Below, one piece after another: positions 1 through 6,929 of a stretch of 12,726 nucleotides of DNA (the stretch's first letter is position 1; every line of letters starts with the position of its first letter). Made by a program: the position numbers and the translations under genes. Location of the stretch: positions 1 through 12,726 of the forward strand of contig CAYVBE010000120.1 of NCBI GenBank assembly GCA_964448935.1. Reading direction: 5' to 3'. The notes below the pieces were generated by a model. It was not told where the DNA came from, searched no databases, and saw only the letters and a program-made list of their open reading frames with translations. The stretch comes from CAYVBE01 sp964448935. GTDB lineage: Bacteria > Planctomycetota > Brocadiia > SM23-32.

Positions 1-1
1 G

Positions 2-1054
2 GCGCGGGCCGACCTGTTCATTGGCAGCGACACCGGCCCCATGCACCTGGCCTCTGCGCTGGGCGTCCCGGTGGTGGCCCTGTTCGGCCCCAAGGACCCC
101 GTGCAGACGGGGCCTTTCTGCAGCCGCAGCCTCGTGGTGACCGCTCGCGTGCCGTGTCGCCCGTGCAGCCGCCGGCGATGCAGTCACGTGCGGTGTATGA
201 CCAGCATCACCAGCAGTCAGGTGCTGCAGGCCGCCAGGCGTGTGCTGGCGGGGGAGGGCGTGCGACGGGCGGACGCCGCTGTCCCCCACAGGCCCAGCAC
301 GCGGCCTTTCCGACTGGGACGCCGCATGGGGCGCATCACCGCGCGGCACAGTTGCCCGGAGTTTTTCACCGCCCTCTGCGATCCGCAGGCGACGGCCGGG
401 GAGGTCTCCGACGCCCTGCGGGAGCGGGCGATGGGGCCGGGGGATCGGACGTACCTGGTCCGCCGATGGCGCGGGCTGTGCCGGCGGGCGCGCCGGGCGT
501 GGCATTCCCTGGTGCGGTTGCGAAGGCGGGACGCGCCCGTGGCCTTCCCCGTCTGCTACATGGAAGCCCTGACGGGCGCGCGCTGGGACCAACTGCTGGT
601 GCTGGAGCGGCCGGAGAGCGGGCTGCCCTTGCCGCGCCGGCTGTCCGACCAATGGTGGGATGCGTCGGACCAGGCGCGGGCCGCGCTGATGCGCGCAATT
701 GCCTCCGCGCTCTGTCAATTTCACCGCGCGGCCGGTTATCATGGAGACCTGCGGCCCGAGAACGTTCTGGTGTGCGCGGGCGAGGAGGGGCGGGTGGAAC
801 GCGTGCTTTTCGCGGTCACCGGCCGGGTCAGGCGTCTGCGGTTCTGCCCGGCGATGATTCGGACGTTCATGCGCGGGCTGGACCTGGGACGGCTTGCGCG
901 GGGTCTGAAGCCGTGGCTGGCCGAGGAGGAGTTGGACGCGCTGTGTCGGGCGTATTGCGAGGCGTGCGGACCGGACATCGAGTACAGGACCGCGTTGGAG
1001 AAGGCATTTCGATGGCGAAAGGAGATGGACTCGTGGCTGAAGCGATTCTTGTGA
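2..1054 (+). CDS. GT9 heptosyltransferase-like C-terminal part fused to WaaP/Kdo-kinase-like domain (5' partial)
   Basis: The reading frame is already open at base 2 and runs 350 codons to TGA, so the N-terminus lies outside the window. Codons 1 to about 95 look like the C-terminal half of a family 9 glycosyltransferase (ADP-heptose:LPS heptosyltransferase type): GSDTGPMHLA at codons 9-18, then VALFGP, then a Cys-rich CxxC...C...CM stretch typical of this family. From about codon 110 the protein resembles Kdo/WaaP lipopolysaccharide kinases: YLVRRW at 151-156, a catalytic-loop-like HGDLxxxN from His247, and a DLGRLARGL helix. Where these kinases usually carry an ID-x-D-R metal-binding segment, this protein reads FAVTGRVRR from codon 270, so the aspartate is absent. 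The expected role is LPS core sugar addition at the inner membrane face. Whether the kinase half is active is doubtful. The 3' end overlaps cutA. It could also be annotated simply as a GT9 protein; the fusion is read directly from one unbroken frame. Confidence 0.8.
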   Translation, partial: ARADLFIGSDTGPMHLASALGVPVVALFGPKDPVQTGPFCSRSLVVTARVPCRPCSRRRCSHVRCMTSITSSQVLQAARRVLAGEGVRRADAAVPHRPSTRPFRLGRRMGRITARHSCPEFFTALCDPQATAGEVSDALRERAMGPGDRTYLVRRWRGLCRRARRAWHSLVRLRRRDAPVAFPVCYMEALTGARWDQLLVLERPESGLPLPRRLSDQWWDASDQARAALMRAIASALCQFHRAAGYHGDLRPENVLVCAGEEGRVERVLFAVTGRVRRLRFCPAMIRTFMRGLDLGRLARGLKPWLAEEELDALCRAYCEACGPDIEYRTALEKAFRWRKEMDSWLKRFL

Positions 1055-1359
1055 TGGTCACCTGCGGCAGCAGTGCCGAGGCGGAACGGATGGCCAAGCA
1101 GTTGCTGGACGAGAACCTGGTGGCGTGCGTCAACATCGCCGGGCGCATCCGCTCCCTGTTCAAATGGAAGGGCGCGGTGTCCCGTGAGTCGGAATCTCTG
1201 CTCCTGATGAAAACCCGCCGGGGGCTTTTCGAGCCCCTGTGCGACCGTGTCAAGGAGCTTCACTCCTACGAGGTGCCGGAGATCATTGCGGTGCCCATCA
1301 TCGTGGGCAATCCCGATTATCTGGATTGGATCTGCGAGAGCACCGGCACCGAACAGTGA
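1033..1359 (+). CDS. cutA: CutA-family divalent-cation tolerance protein
   Basis: A small trimeric cytosolic protein of the CutA1 family, associated in E. coli with copper and other divalent-metal tolerance; its biochemical role is still unclear. The family pattern is plain: AILVMVTCGS at the start, ENLVACVNI, a SLFKWKG strand, LLLMKT, KELHSYEVPEIIAVPI and the C-terminal GNPDYLDWI. I chose GTG 1033 because AGGAG lies 8 bases upstream and the protein then begins like family members, giving 108 residues (usual length 100-115). ATG 1012, preceded by a GGAGAAGG stretch, is an equally possible start that adds 7 residues. Either start lies inside the end of the upstream glycosyltransferase gene, so the two are probably co-transcribed. 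No metal-responsive site is visible. Confidence 0.88.
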   Translation: MAEAILVMVTCGSSAEAERMAKQLLDENLVACVNIAGRIRSLFKWKGAVSRESESLLLMKTRRGLFEPLCDRVKELHSYEVPEIIAVPIIVGNPDYLDWICESTGTEQ

Positions 1360-1367
1360 TTCTGCAC

Positions 1368-1395
1368 TTGCAATCGCCGCCGAAACGACTACAAT
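1368..1395 (+). promoter_or_regulatory. putative sigma70-like promoter of recA
   Basis: TTGCAA (1368-1373) and TACAAT (1390-1395) are separated by 16 bases. Both lie in the 87-base gap between cutA and recA and leave a leader of roughly 45 bases. TACAAT matches 5 of 6 positions of the -10 consensus. This lets recA and acpS be transcribed independently of the upstream genes. No clear LexA operator accompanies it. Confidence 0.5.
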
Positions 1396-1446
1396 ACATG
1401 CGATTCGGTTTCTTCGGTTGCCTACCTTTGGTGACGCGGGAAGAAC

Positions 1447-2553
1447 ATGGCTGAAAAGAACGACGGAGACGAACGCGCGAAGGCCCTGGAGCGGACGTTG
1501 GAGCAGATCGAGAAACGTTTCGGCAAGGGCGCTATCATGCGGTTGAGCGATACTGAGGCGCGGCTGGACGTCCCCGCCATTCCCACCGGTTCCCCCGCGC
1601 TGGACCTGGCGTTGGGCGTCGGGGGCATCCCGCGCGGGCGGGCCATCGAGATTTACGGCCCCGAGGCATCCGGCAAGACCACGCTGGCCCTGCACATTCT
1701 GGCCTGGACGCAGATGCTGGGCGGGGTGGCCGCCTTTGTGGATGCCGAACACGCGCTGGACCCCCAGTACGCCCGCAGACTGGGCGTGGACATGGAGGAG
1801 CTGCTGATCAACCAGCCCGATTCCGGAGAGCAGGCCCTGGACATCGTCGAGGCGCTGGTGCGCAGCTCCGCCCTGGACCTGGTGGTGGTGGACTCCGTGG
1901 CCGCGCTGACCCCCCGCGCCGAGATCGAGGGCGAGATGGGCGACCAGACGGTCGGCCTGCAGGCACGCCTCATGTCGCGCGCCCTGCGCAAGCTGGCCTC
2001 CATCATCTCCAAGACCGGGACCTCGGTCGTCTTCATCAACCAGGTCAGGATGAAGATCGGCGTCATGTTCGGCAACCCGGAGACCACGCCGGGCGGCCGG
2101 GCGCTGAAATTCTACACCTCCGTGCGCATCGAGCTACGGCGCATCGGCAGTCTCAAGGATGGCGGGGAGACGATCGGCAACCGCTGCCGCATCAAAGTGG
2201 CCAAAAACAAAGTGGCCCCGCCCTTCCGGCGTGTGGAGACGGAGTTGCTGTTCCGCTGTGGGCTGTCCCGCGAGGGCGACCTCATCGAACTGGGCACCCA
2301 GCACGGCGTGCTGGAGCGGGCCGGTTCGTGGTACTCCTACGGCGAAACCAGGCTGGGGCAGGGCAAAGAGAACGTGCGCCAGTTCCTGGAAGAAAACCCC
2401 GACATGGCCGACGAGATAGAGCTGGCCATCTTCGCCAAGGCCGCGCCCGACCTGCTCGAACGGCGCGAGGAGCAACTGGCATTGGCGAAAGAGCACCGGC
2501 CGGCCGAAGCCGAGGATGAGCCCGCAGAAGAAGAGACGGAAGAGGAAGAGTGA
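1447..2553 (+). CDS. recA: RecA recombinase
   Basis: The ATP-dependent DNA strand-exchange protein, which forms filaments on single-stranded DNA for homologous recombination and triggers LexA self-cleavage in the SOS response. At 368 residues it is full length. Walker A GPEASGKT is at 71-78; the Walker B strand LDLVVVD ends at Asp149; EGEMGDQTVG, which helps form loop L1, is at 161-170; and the loop L2 segment FGNPETTPGG ends at residue 217. The N-terminal polymerisation helix is present (KALERTLEQIEKRFGKGAIMRL), and the tail after about residue 351 is very acidic, as in other RecA proteins where it tunes activity. GGGAAG precedes the ATG with short spacing. acpS follows after 3 bases. Nothing suggests damage, and no recX lies nearby. 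Confidence 0.98.
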   Translation: MAEKNDGDERAKALERTLEQIEKRFGKGAIMRLSDTEARLDVPAIPTGSPALDLALGVGGIPRGRAIEIYGPEASGKTTLALHILAWTQMLGGVAAFVDAEHALDPQYARRLGVDMEELLINQPDSGEQALDIVEALVRSSALDLVVVDSVAALTPRAEIEGEMGDQTVGLQARLMSRALRKLASIISKTGTSVVFINQVRMKIGVMFGNPETTPGGRALKFYTSVRIELRRIGSLKDGGETIGNRCRIKVAKNKVAPPFRRVETELLFRCGLSREGDLIELGTQHGVLERAGSWYSYGETRLGQGKENVRQFLEENPDMADEIELAIFAKAAPDLLERREEQLALAKEHRPAEAEDEPAEEETEEEE

Positions 2554-2556
2554 TCC

Positions 2557-2958
2557 ATGATCCTGGGCACAGGCGTGGACCTGGTGGAGGTTGAACGCAT
2601 AAGCTCCGCCATCGAGCGCCACGGCGAGCGTTTCGTGGGGCGCATCTTCACCGAGGCCGAGGCGCAGTATTGCCGCCGCTGCGCAATCCCCGAGCAGCGT
2701 TTTGCCACCCGTTTCGCCGCCAAGGAGGCCGTCCTGAAGGCCCTCGGCGTCGGCTGGCAGAAGGGCGTGTCCTACCGCGAGGTCGAGGTCTCCAACGACG
2801 AACTCGGAGCCCCGGCCGTAACCCTCACCGGCCGCGCCCTGGAAATCAGCCGCAGCCGCGGCATCCGCCGCATCCACGTAAGCCTGACCCACCACCGAGA
2901 CTTCGCCATAGCCCACGCCGTCGCGGAGGGCGACGGATTGAAGAAGTCTGTGCCGTAG
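2557..2958 (+). CDS. acpS: Holo-[acyl-carrier-protein] synthase
   Basis: Transfers the 4'-phosphopantetheine group of coenzyme A to the conserved serine of acyl carrier protein, activating it for fatty-acid synthesis; a cytosolic Mg2+-dependent trimer. The 133-residue length fits AcpS-type (not Sfp-type) transferases. Diagnostic motifs are GTGVDLVEVERI with the metal ligand Asp8, RFAAKEAVLKALG with the metal ligand Glu57, and the C-terminal HVSLTHHRDFAIAHAV. It starts 3 bases after the recA stop, with a GGAAGAG ribosome-binding site inside the recA end, so it is almost certainly expressed from the recA promoter. Confidence 0.96.
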   Translation: MILGTGVDLVEVERISSAIERHGERFVGRIFTEAEAQYCRRCAIPEQRFATRFAAKEAVLKALGVGWQKGVSYREVEVSNDELGAPAVTLTGRALEISRSRGIRRIHVSLTHHRDFAIAHAVAEGDGLKKSVP

Positions 2959-2972
2959 CGCGCGGCCGGTAG

Positions 2973-3002
2973 TTGATTTATGAGCACCGCTCCCGCTACT
3001 CT
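2973..3002 (+). promoter_or_regulatory. weak candidate promoter of the endonuclease gene
   Basis: TTGATT (2973-2978) and TACTCT (2997-3002) are 18 bases apart in the 83-base gap between acpS and the restriction gene. Only the -35 box is reasonably close to consensus. The gap has no recognisable terminator, so read-through from recA-acpS is also possible. Confidence 0.25.
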
Positions 3003-3041
3003 ATCCCCATGCCTTGCAGGACTATCGGGGAGTAGTGAGCC

Positions 3042-3680
3042 GTGTCAGAGGAAGCGTCCCGGCCGTTCGACCCTCTCGACTACCGTAACATCGCGACCAG
3101 TGTCGTGCGCGCGCTGCTCGATCGCGCTCCGGTGCGCCTGGCCGATCTGGAGCCGTTCAACGGTGCGGGTATATATGCTCTGTACTACGCCGGGAATCTC
3201 GATGCTTATCGGAGTATCGCGGGGCCAGAGGCAAGAGTTCCGATATACGTCGGCAAAGCGGTGCCGCCAGGTTCAAGAACGGGCGCGGACGAGATAAACC
3301 CTGAGGTGGGCACGAAGTTTTACAATCGCTTGAGCGAGCACTCTCGTTCCATCGGGCAAGCCCAGAACCTCGAAGTCGCCGAGTTCCTGTGTCGGTATCT
3401 TCGGGTGAGGCACGTCTGGATCCGGCTCGCGGAACAGATCCTGGTGCAGAAGTTCCGACCGGTGTGGAACACGGTTGTGGATGGTTTCGGCAACCATCCT
3501 CCCGGACGCGGACGCCGAAACATGCGCCGTCCCCGCTGGGACATCGTCCATCCCGGCCGTTCCTGGGCGGATCGCCTGGAACCGCGGGAGAACCGCGAGA
3601 CCATCGTGGAGGAAGTCCGTGGACACCTGCAGAGATTCGGCGACCGGCCGGAGCTACCGTTTGCTCAAAATGACGGCTGA
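3042..3680 (+). CDS. Eco29kI-family type II restriction endonuclease (GIY-YIG)
   Basis: A predicted GIY-YIG restriction enzyme of 212 residues, nearly the length of Eco29kI. The GIY strand GAGIYALYY puts Tyr at 45 and the YIG strand PIYVGKA puts Tyr at 69. Arg96 and His100 sit in RLSEH, Glu131 in AEQIL, and Asn143 in VWNTVV. The spacings Arg-4-His and Glu-12-Asn equal those I recall for the Eco29kI active site (Y49, Y76, R104, H108, E142, N154), so all catalytic positions appear kept. Eco29kI cuts CCGCGG; the same specificity here is inference only. Translation starts at GTG 3042 with GGGGAG 9 bases upstream. The gene converges on the methyltransferase gene, their coding ends overlapping by 27 bases. 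Its base composition looks less GC-rich than its neighbours, which fits horizontal acquisition. Confidence 0.9.
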   Translation: MSEEASRPFDPLDYRNIATSVVRALLDRAPVRLADLEPFNGAGIYALYYAGNLDAYRSIAGPEARVPIYVGKAVPPGSRTGADEINPEVGTKFYNRLSEHSRSIGQAQNLEVAEFLCRYLRVRHVWIRLAEQILVQKFRPVWNTVVDGFGNHPPGRGRRNMRRPRWDIVHPGRSWADRLEPRENRETIVEEVRGHLQRFGDRPELPFAQNDG

Positions 3681-5210
3681 TTCGTAGAGCAGAACCTTCT
3701 CCCGGGCGCTTTCGGACCTCACCGAAGACTTGATAATGCTGCTGCCGGTGCGTTTTCGGCGGAGCAGCTCGATGCCCTCGAGTTTCATCCCGCACATCTC
3801 GCAGATATCGCCGAATATCGCATCGGTTTTGAATTCGATGCCCTGCAATATGCTGTTGCCCAGCACGATAACCGCGTGACCGTTCTTGCTGAGCAGACGG
3901 CTAAGCCGCTCCGCGAACCGATGTGTGTCGTTGAAGTAGGTGGCGGCGTAGTTCGCCCAACCGGGGCCGCCATACTGTCCCTTCTCCTCGTTGCGCTCCC
4001 GCAGACGATCGAGGTCTTCGCGCAGTTCCGGCATGGGGAAATCCAGGGTTATCTCGTCGGCCCCGCGGACCGTCTGCCAGTACTTGCCAAAGCTGCCTTT
4101 CTCGACGCTCTTGAGGTCACTCGGCGAATCCGCCAGGCCGAGCCAGTACACCTGAGGCCGGCTGTTGCGGATGTAATGATAGTTATTCAGGTAAGGCGGC
4201 GAGGTGACGAGCAGGTCAATTCCGCCGTCCGGGATGGCGGTGCATTCCTCGAAGAAATCCGCTGCCCGGAACTCCCTCGCAGGCCAGCCCCCGTAGCTCT
4301 CCATTTCCTCATGCACTCTTTCTATGTCCCGTAACATCTGCCGCACTTTCGCGGCGACAACTCGTGCAACGGGGGCATCGTGGACGGCACGCTTCCCCGC
4401 CGACTTACGCCGGCAGAGGCTGGGTTCATACGAGTAGTTGGAGAAGGACACGATCTGCGACGCCAGGGCAATCCTGAAGCACCCGCGAATCCAGCGGTCC
4501 TCGATTTGTTCAACGTAGTCCTGGACGAGCAAAACTTTGCGCTCCACCGTCGGGGAAAAGAACTCCGAACGTGTGACAAAACCCTCCGGCGGACTGGAGC
4601 GGGGGGGCGATCCGTCCCGTATCGCCCTCCGCACCAATTCCTCGAAGTCGGAAACCGTCCGCTCCAAGTCGGCCGGGGCGATCCGGTCAAGGGCGAGTTT
4701 CAGCCGACAGACTTCGGCCGCATAGGGATTGATCTCGAATCCCCAGGTGTTATGGCCCCGCATCATAGCCGTGACCAGGGTCGTTCCCACGCCCGCGAAC
4801 GGGTCCAGGACCTGACGTTCCGACAGCCCCACGTCGTTCTCGAGGTAGGTGTCGAGCACATCGGCGACGAATTTTGCACTGAACCCGGCAATCCAGGAAG
4901 CCCACCCGTGGACCGGGAGTCCGTTGTTCTCCGAAAATGCGGAATCCCTGAAACTGGCTTTGCTGGCCCTGGCACCGGTTGCTTTCTTGTCTGTTTCGCT
5001 GAACAGGAGGGTCTGGGCAGTCTGGTAGGTCGCTCCGGATTCCCGCATGTTGAGTTGGCCGTCAATCCAGTCTTCCAGGTCGCCGGCCCGAAGTCGCCAC
5101 TGGCGTCCCACCTTGAAGGCGGGCAGTTCGCCGCGCTCGATCATGCGATAGACGGTGCGTCTGTCCACCTTCAGCAACTCGCTTGTGTCCTTGACGCTGA
5201 GCAGTTCCAT
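3654..5210 (-). CDS. Amino-type DNA methyltransferase with N-terminal excisionase-like HTH
   Basis: The likely modification enzyme of the restriction pair, using S-adenosylmethionine to methylate an exocyclic amino group (N4-cytosine or N6-adenine). Its 518 residues contain: 1-52, an excisionase/MerR-like helix-turn-helix (LLSVKDTSELLKVDRRTVYR...LPAFKVGRQWR) as in proteins that bind DNA as winged helices; about 100-122, a motif X-like segment; 136-144, the SAM-binding motif I DPFAGVGTT; about 158-162, FEINP (motif II region); 195-330, a long insert that probably holds the target-recognition region; and 336-340, the catalytic motif IV TSPPY. Motif I preceding IV with a long gap resembles the alpha arrangement, although TSPPY is commoner in N4-cytosine enzymes. 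I prefer ATG 5210; TTG 5216 in frame, with GGAG 4 bases before it, would add two residues. The fused HTH may repress the gene's own promoter or help target DNA. Confidence 0.88.
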   Translation of the reverse strand: MELLSVKDTSELLKVDRRTVYRMIERGELPAFKVGRQWRLRAGDLEDWIDGQLNMRESGATYQTAQTLLFSETDKKATGARASKASFRDSAFSENNGLPVHGWASWIAGFSAKFVADVLDTYLENDVGLSERQVLDPFAGVGTTLVTAMMRGHNTWGFEINPYAAEVCRLKLALDRIAPADLERTVSDFEELVRRAIRDGSPPRSSPPEGFVTRSEFFSPTVERKVLLVQDYVEQIEDRWIRGCFRIALASQIVSFSNYSYEPSLCRRKSAGKRAVHDAPVARVVAAKVRQMLRDIERVHEEMESYGGWPAREFRAADFFEECTAIPDGGIDLLVTSPPYLNNYHYIRNSRPQVYWLGLADSPSDLKSVEKGSFGKYWQTVRGADEITLDFPMPELREDLDRLRERNEEKGQYGGPGWANYAATYFNDTHRFAERLSRLLSKNGHAVIVLGNSILQGIEFKTDAIFGDICEMCGMKLEGIELLRRKRTGSSIIKSSVRSESAREKVLLYESAVILSKR

Positions 5211-5254
5211 GCCCAATCCGCTCCAAACCGCGGGAATACTGACATATCGTGTGC

Positions 5255-5283
5255 AATGTAGGGCAAAACGGCGCGGGATGCAA
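5255..5283 (-). promoter_or_regulatory. putative promoter of the methyltransferase gene
   Basis: On the minus strand TTGCAT (plus 5278-5283) and TACATT (plus 5255-5260) are separated by exactly 17 bases, giving a leader of about 37 bases before ATG 5210. A CCGCGG site, the Eco29kI target, lies at 5228-5233 inside that leader and could act as an operator or methylation sensor; this is inference. Confidence 0.4.
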
Positions 5284-5336
5284 GCGTCTGAGTGATATGC
5301 TGCAACCCAACGGGAGAACCGAGCGCGGGCGCCGGA

Positions 5337-6929
5337 TCACATGTCGAAAAGGACGTCGGGGTTGAGTGTGGCGTCGGGGTCTATGGCTCGGCGGATGGCG
5401 CGCATGGCGTTTATGTGCTCCGCGCTGTATTGGATGGGCAGGAACTGCTTTTTGATCCGACCTATGCCGTGCTCGGCCGCCACGCTTCCGCCGAGTCGGA
5501 CCGCCTCGCGGGCGAAGTCCTCGTAGATGTCCTCCGCGCGCGCCAGCTCTTCGGCGGTTGCGGGCAGGATGTTGACGTGCACGTGGCCGTCCCCGATGTG
5601 GCCGAAGGTCGCGTATTCCAGACCCTCGGCGCTCAGGCGGCTGTCATAGATGTCCATCATCTCGCCCAGAGCAGGCGGCGGTACCGCCATGTCGGTGCCC
5701 ACCTTGTGGAGTTCGGGCATGTCGGCTTTGCGCTGCCCGATGATGGCGTTGACGGCCTCCGGCACGGCATGGCGCAGGCGCTTCATCTCCTGCAGGTCCT
5801 TCTCGGTGAAGCCGGCCCAGCTCCGCTCGGGCTCCAGCCCCTCTGCGTTCAGCAACGCGACGATTTCCCCGTAGAGGGCGTCCAGTTCCGCTTCGCTCTC
5901 AAACGGGACCTCCATGTAGACCGCGGCCTCGGCGTCCGACGGCAGCCGCGCGACTTCCATGTAAGCCGGCGTTTGCCGGCCGATGCTGCGCAGCAGCCCC
6001 AGCGCGCGCGGACCCAGATACTCCAGCGCCAGCGGCTCCAGCGACGATTCGCCGGTCAGCCTGTTCACGAGGCCGATTGCCGCATCCGGACCGGGCAGAA
6101 ACTGGATCAGGAAAAGCCGTTCGGCCGGCCGGAGCGCAAGCCGAAGCTCCGCCTCGACGACTATGCCCAGCGTGCCCTCGCTGCCGACGAACAGGTCCAC
6201 GGCGTCCATCCCGGGGTTCAGGTAATAGGCGGCGGTATGCTTGGTGTCGGGCATCGGCAGGTCCGGTATGTCCAGGGTGATCCGCTCGCCGTCTTCCCGC
6301 GCATAGATCAGCCGGCCGTCCTCGGCGTAGACCTCCCCGCGGCGCAGCTCCAGGATGCGGCCGTGGGGCGTGACCACCTTCAGCCACTCCACCCAGCAGC
6401 GGGTGGGGCCGTAGTGGAAGGTGCGCGCGCCGGAGGCATCCGTGGCGATGGTGCCGCCCAGTTGGGCGGTCATCTCCGTGGCGTCCACGGGGTAGAAGAG
6501 CGGCTCCTCCGGCTTTCCGTCAGGGTATTCGCAGAGGCCGTGCTTCAGGGCGTCGTCCAACTCCTCCAGCGTCGTGCCCGCCGCCACGCGGGCCACCCAC
6601 CGGCCGGCGTCATCGCGACGGACGACGGGGGTGTCCTTGAGCGCTTCCAGGGAGAGTATCTCCTCCGCGCCCAGGGGCACGGCGGCGCCGGTGATGCCCG
6701 TGCGGCCACCGGAGACCGCCAGCCGATGTCCGGCCCGCCGCGCTGCGCGCACGGCGGCCGCCGCTTCCCCGGCGGAGGTGGGGAAGTGCAGCGCCTCCAC
6801 GCCCGCGGCGGTCATGCGGGACTCGTCCTGCAGATACTGGGCGTAGGCGCGGCGGATGCGTTCGGGGTCGGCGATGGTGCGGCATTCGACACCCTCGCTC
6901 TGCAGTGTGCGCGGCCTCAGTTCGTTCAC
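5337..6929 (-). CDS. FAD-linked 2-hydroxyacid (lactate/glycolate-type) dehydrogenase, LctD/GlcD-like
   Basis: A flavoprotein of the vanillyl-alcohol-oxidase family that oxidises a 2-hydroxyacid, probably D-lactate, to the 2-oxoacid. In the 530 residues the FAD pyrophosphate loop SGGRTGITGAAVP is at 73-85, GSEGTLGIV, also FAD-binding, is at 249-257, and the C-terminal cap domain has HIGDGHVHVN at 444-453 and EHGIG at 486-490, which supply metal and substrate ligands in this family. Segment 195-230 looks like an insert. The GTG start at 6929 overlaps the etfA stop by 4 bases (GTGA), and the frame before it has no family similarity. Being third behind etfB and etfA, it matches the LctBCD complex of Acetobacterium woodii, where electrons pass to the Etf rather than to quinone. 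Glycolate or 2-hydroxyglutarate are alternative substrates. No transmembrane segment is seen. Confidence 0.9.
   Translation of the reverse strand: MNELRPRTLQSEGVECRTIADPERIRRAYAQYLQDESRMTAAGVEALHFPTSAGEAAAAVRAARRAGHRLAVSGGRTGITGAAVPLGAEEILSLEALKDTPVVRRDDAGRWVARVAAGTTLEELDDALKHGLCEYPDGKPEEPLFYPVDATEMTAQLGGTIATDASGARTFHYGPTRCWVEWLKVVTPHGRILELRRGEVYAEDGRLIYAREDGERITLDIPDLPMPDTKHTAAYYLNPGMDAVDLFVGSEGTLGIVVEAELRLALRPAERLFLIQFLPGPDAAIGLVNRLTGESSLEPLALEYLGPRALGLLRSIGRQTPAYMEVARLPSDAEAAVYMEVPFESEAELDALYGEIVALLNAEGLEPERSWAGFTEKDLQEMKRLRHAVPEAVNAIIGQRKADMPELHKVGTDMAVPPPALGEMMDIYDSRLSAEGLEYATFGHIGDGHVHVNILPATAEELARAEDIYEDFAREAVRLGGSVAAEHGIGRIKKQFLPIQYSAEHINAMRAIRRAIDPDATLNPDVLFDM

Noticed and set aside
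1351..1362. A LexA-box-like GAACAGTGATTC upstream of the recA promoter
   Set aside because: One mismatch to the GAAC-N4-GTTC core and poor flanks, and it overlaps the cutA stop; a chance match is too likely without a lexA gene or conserved copies.
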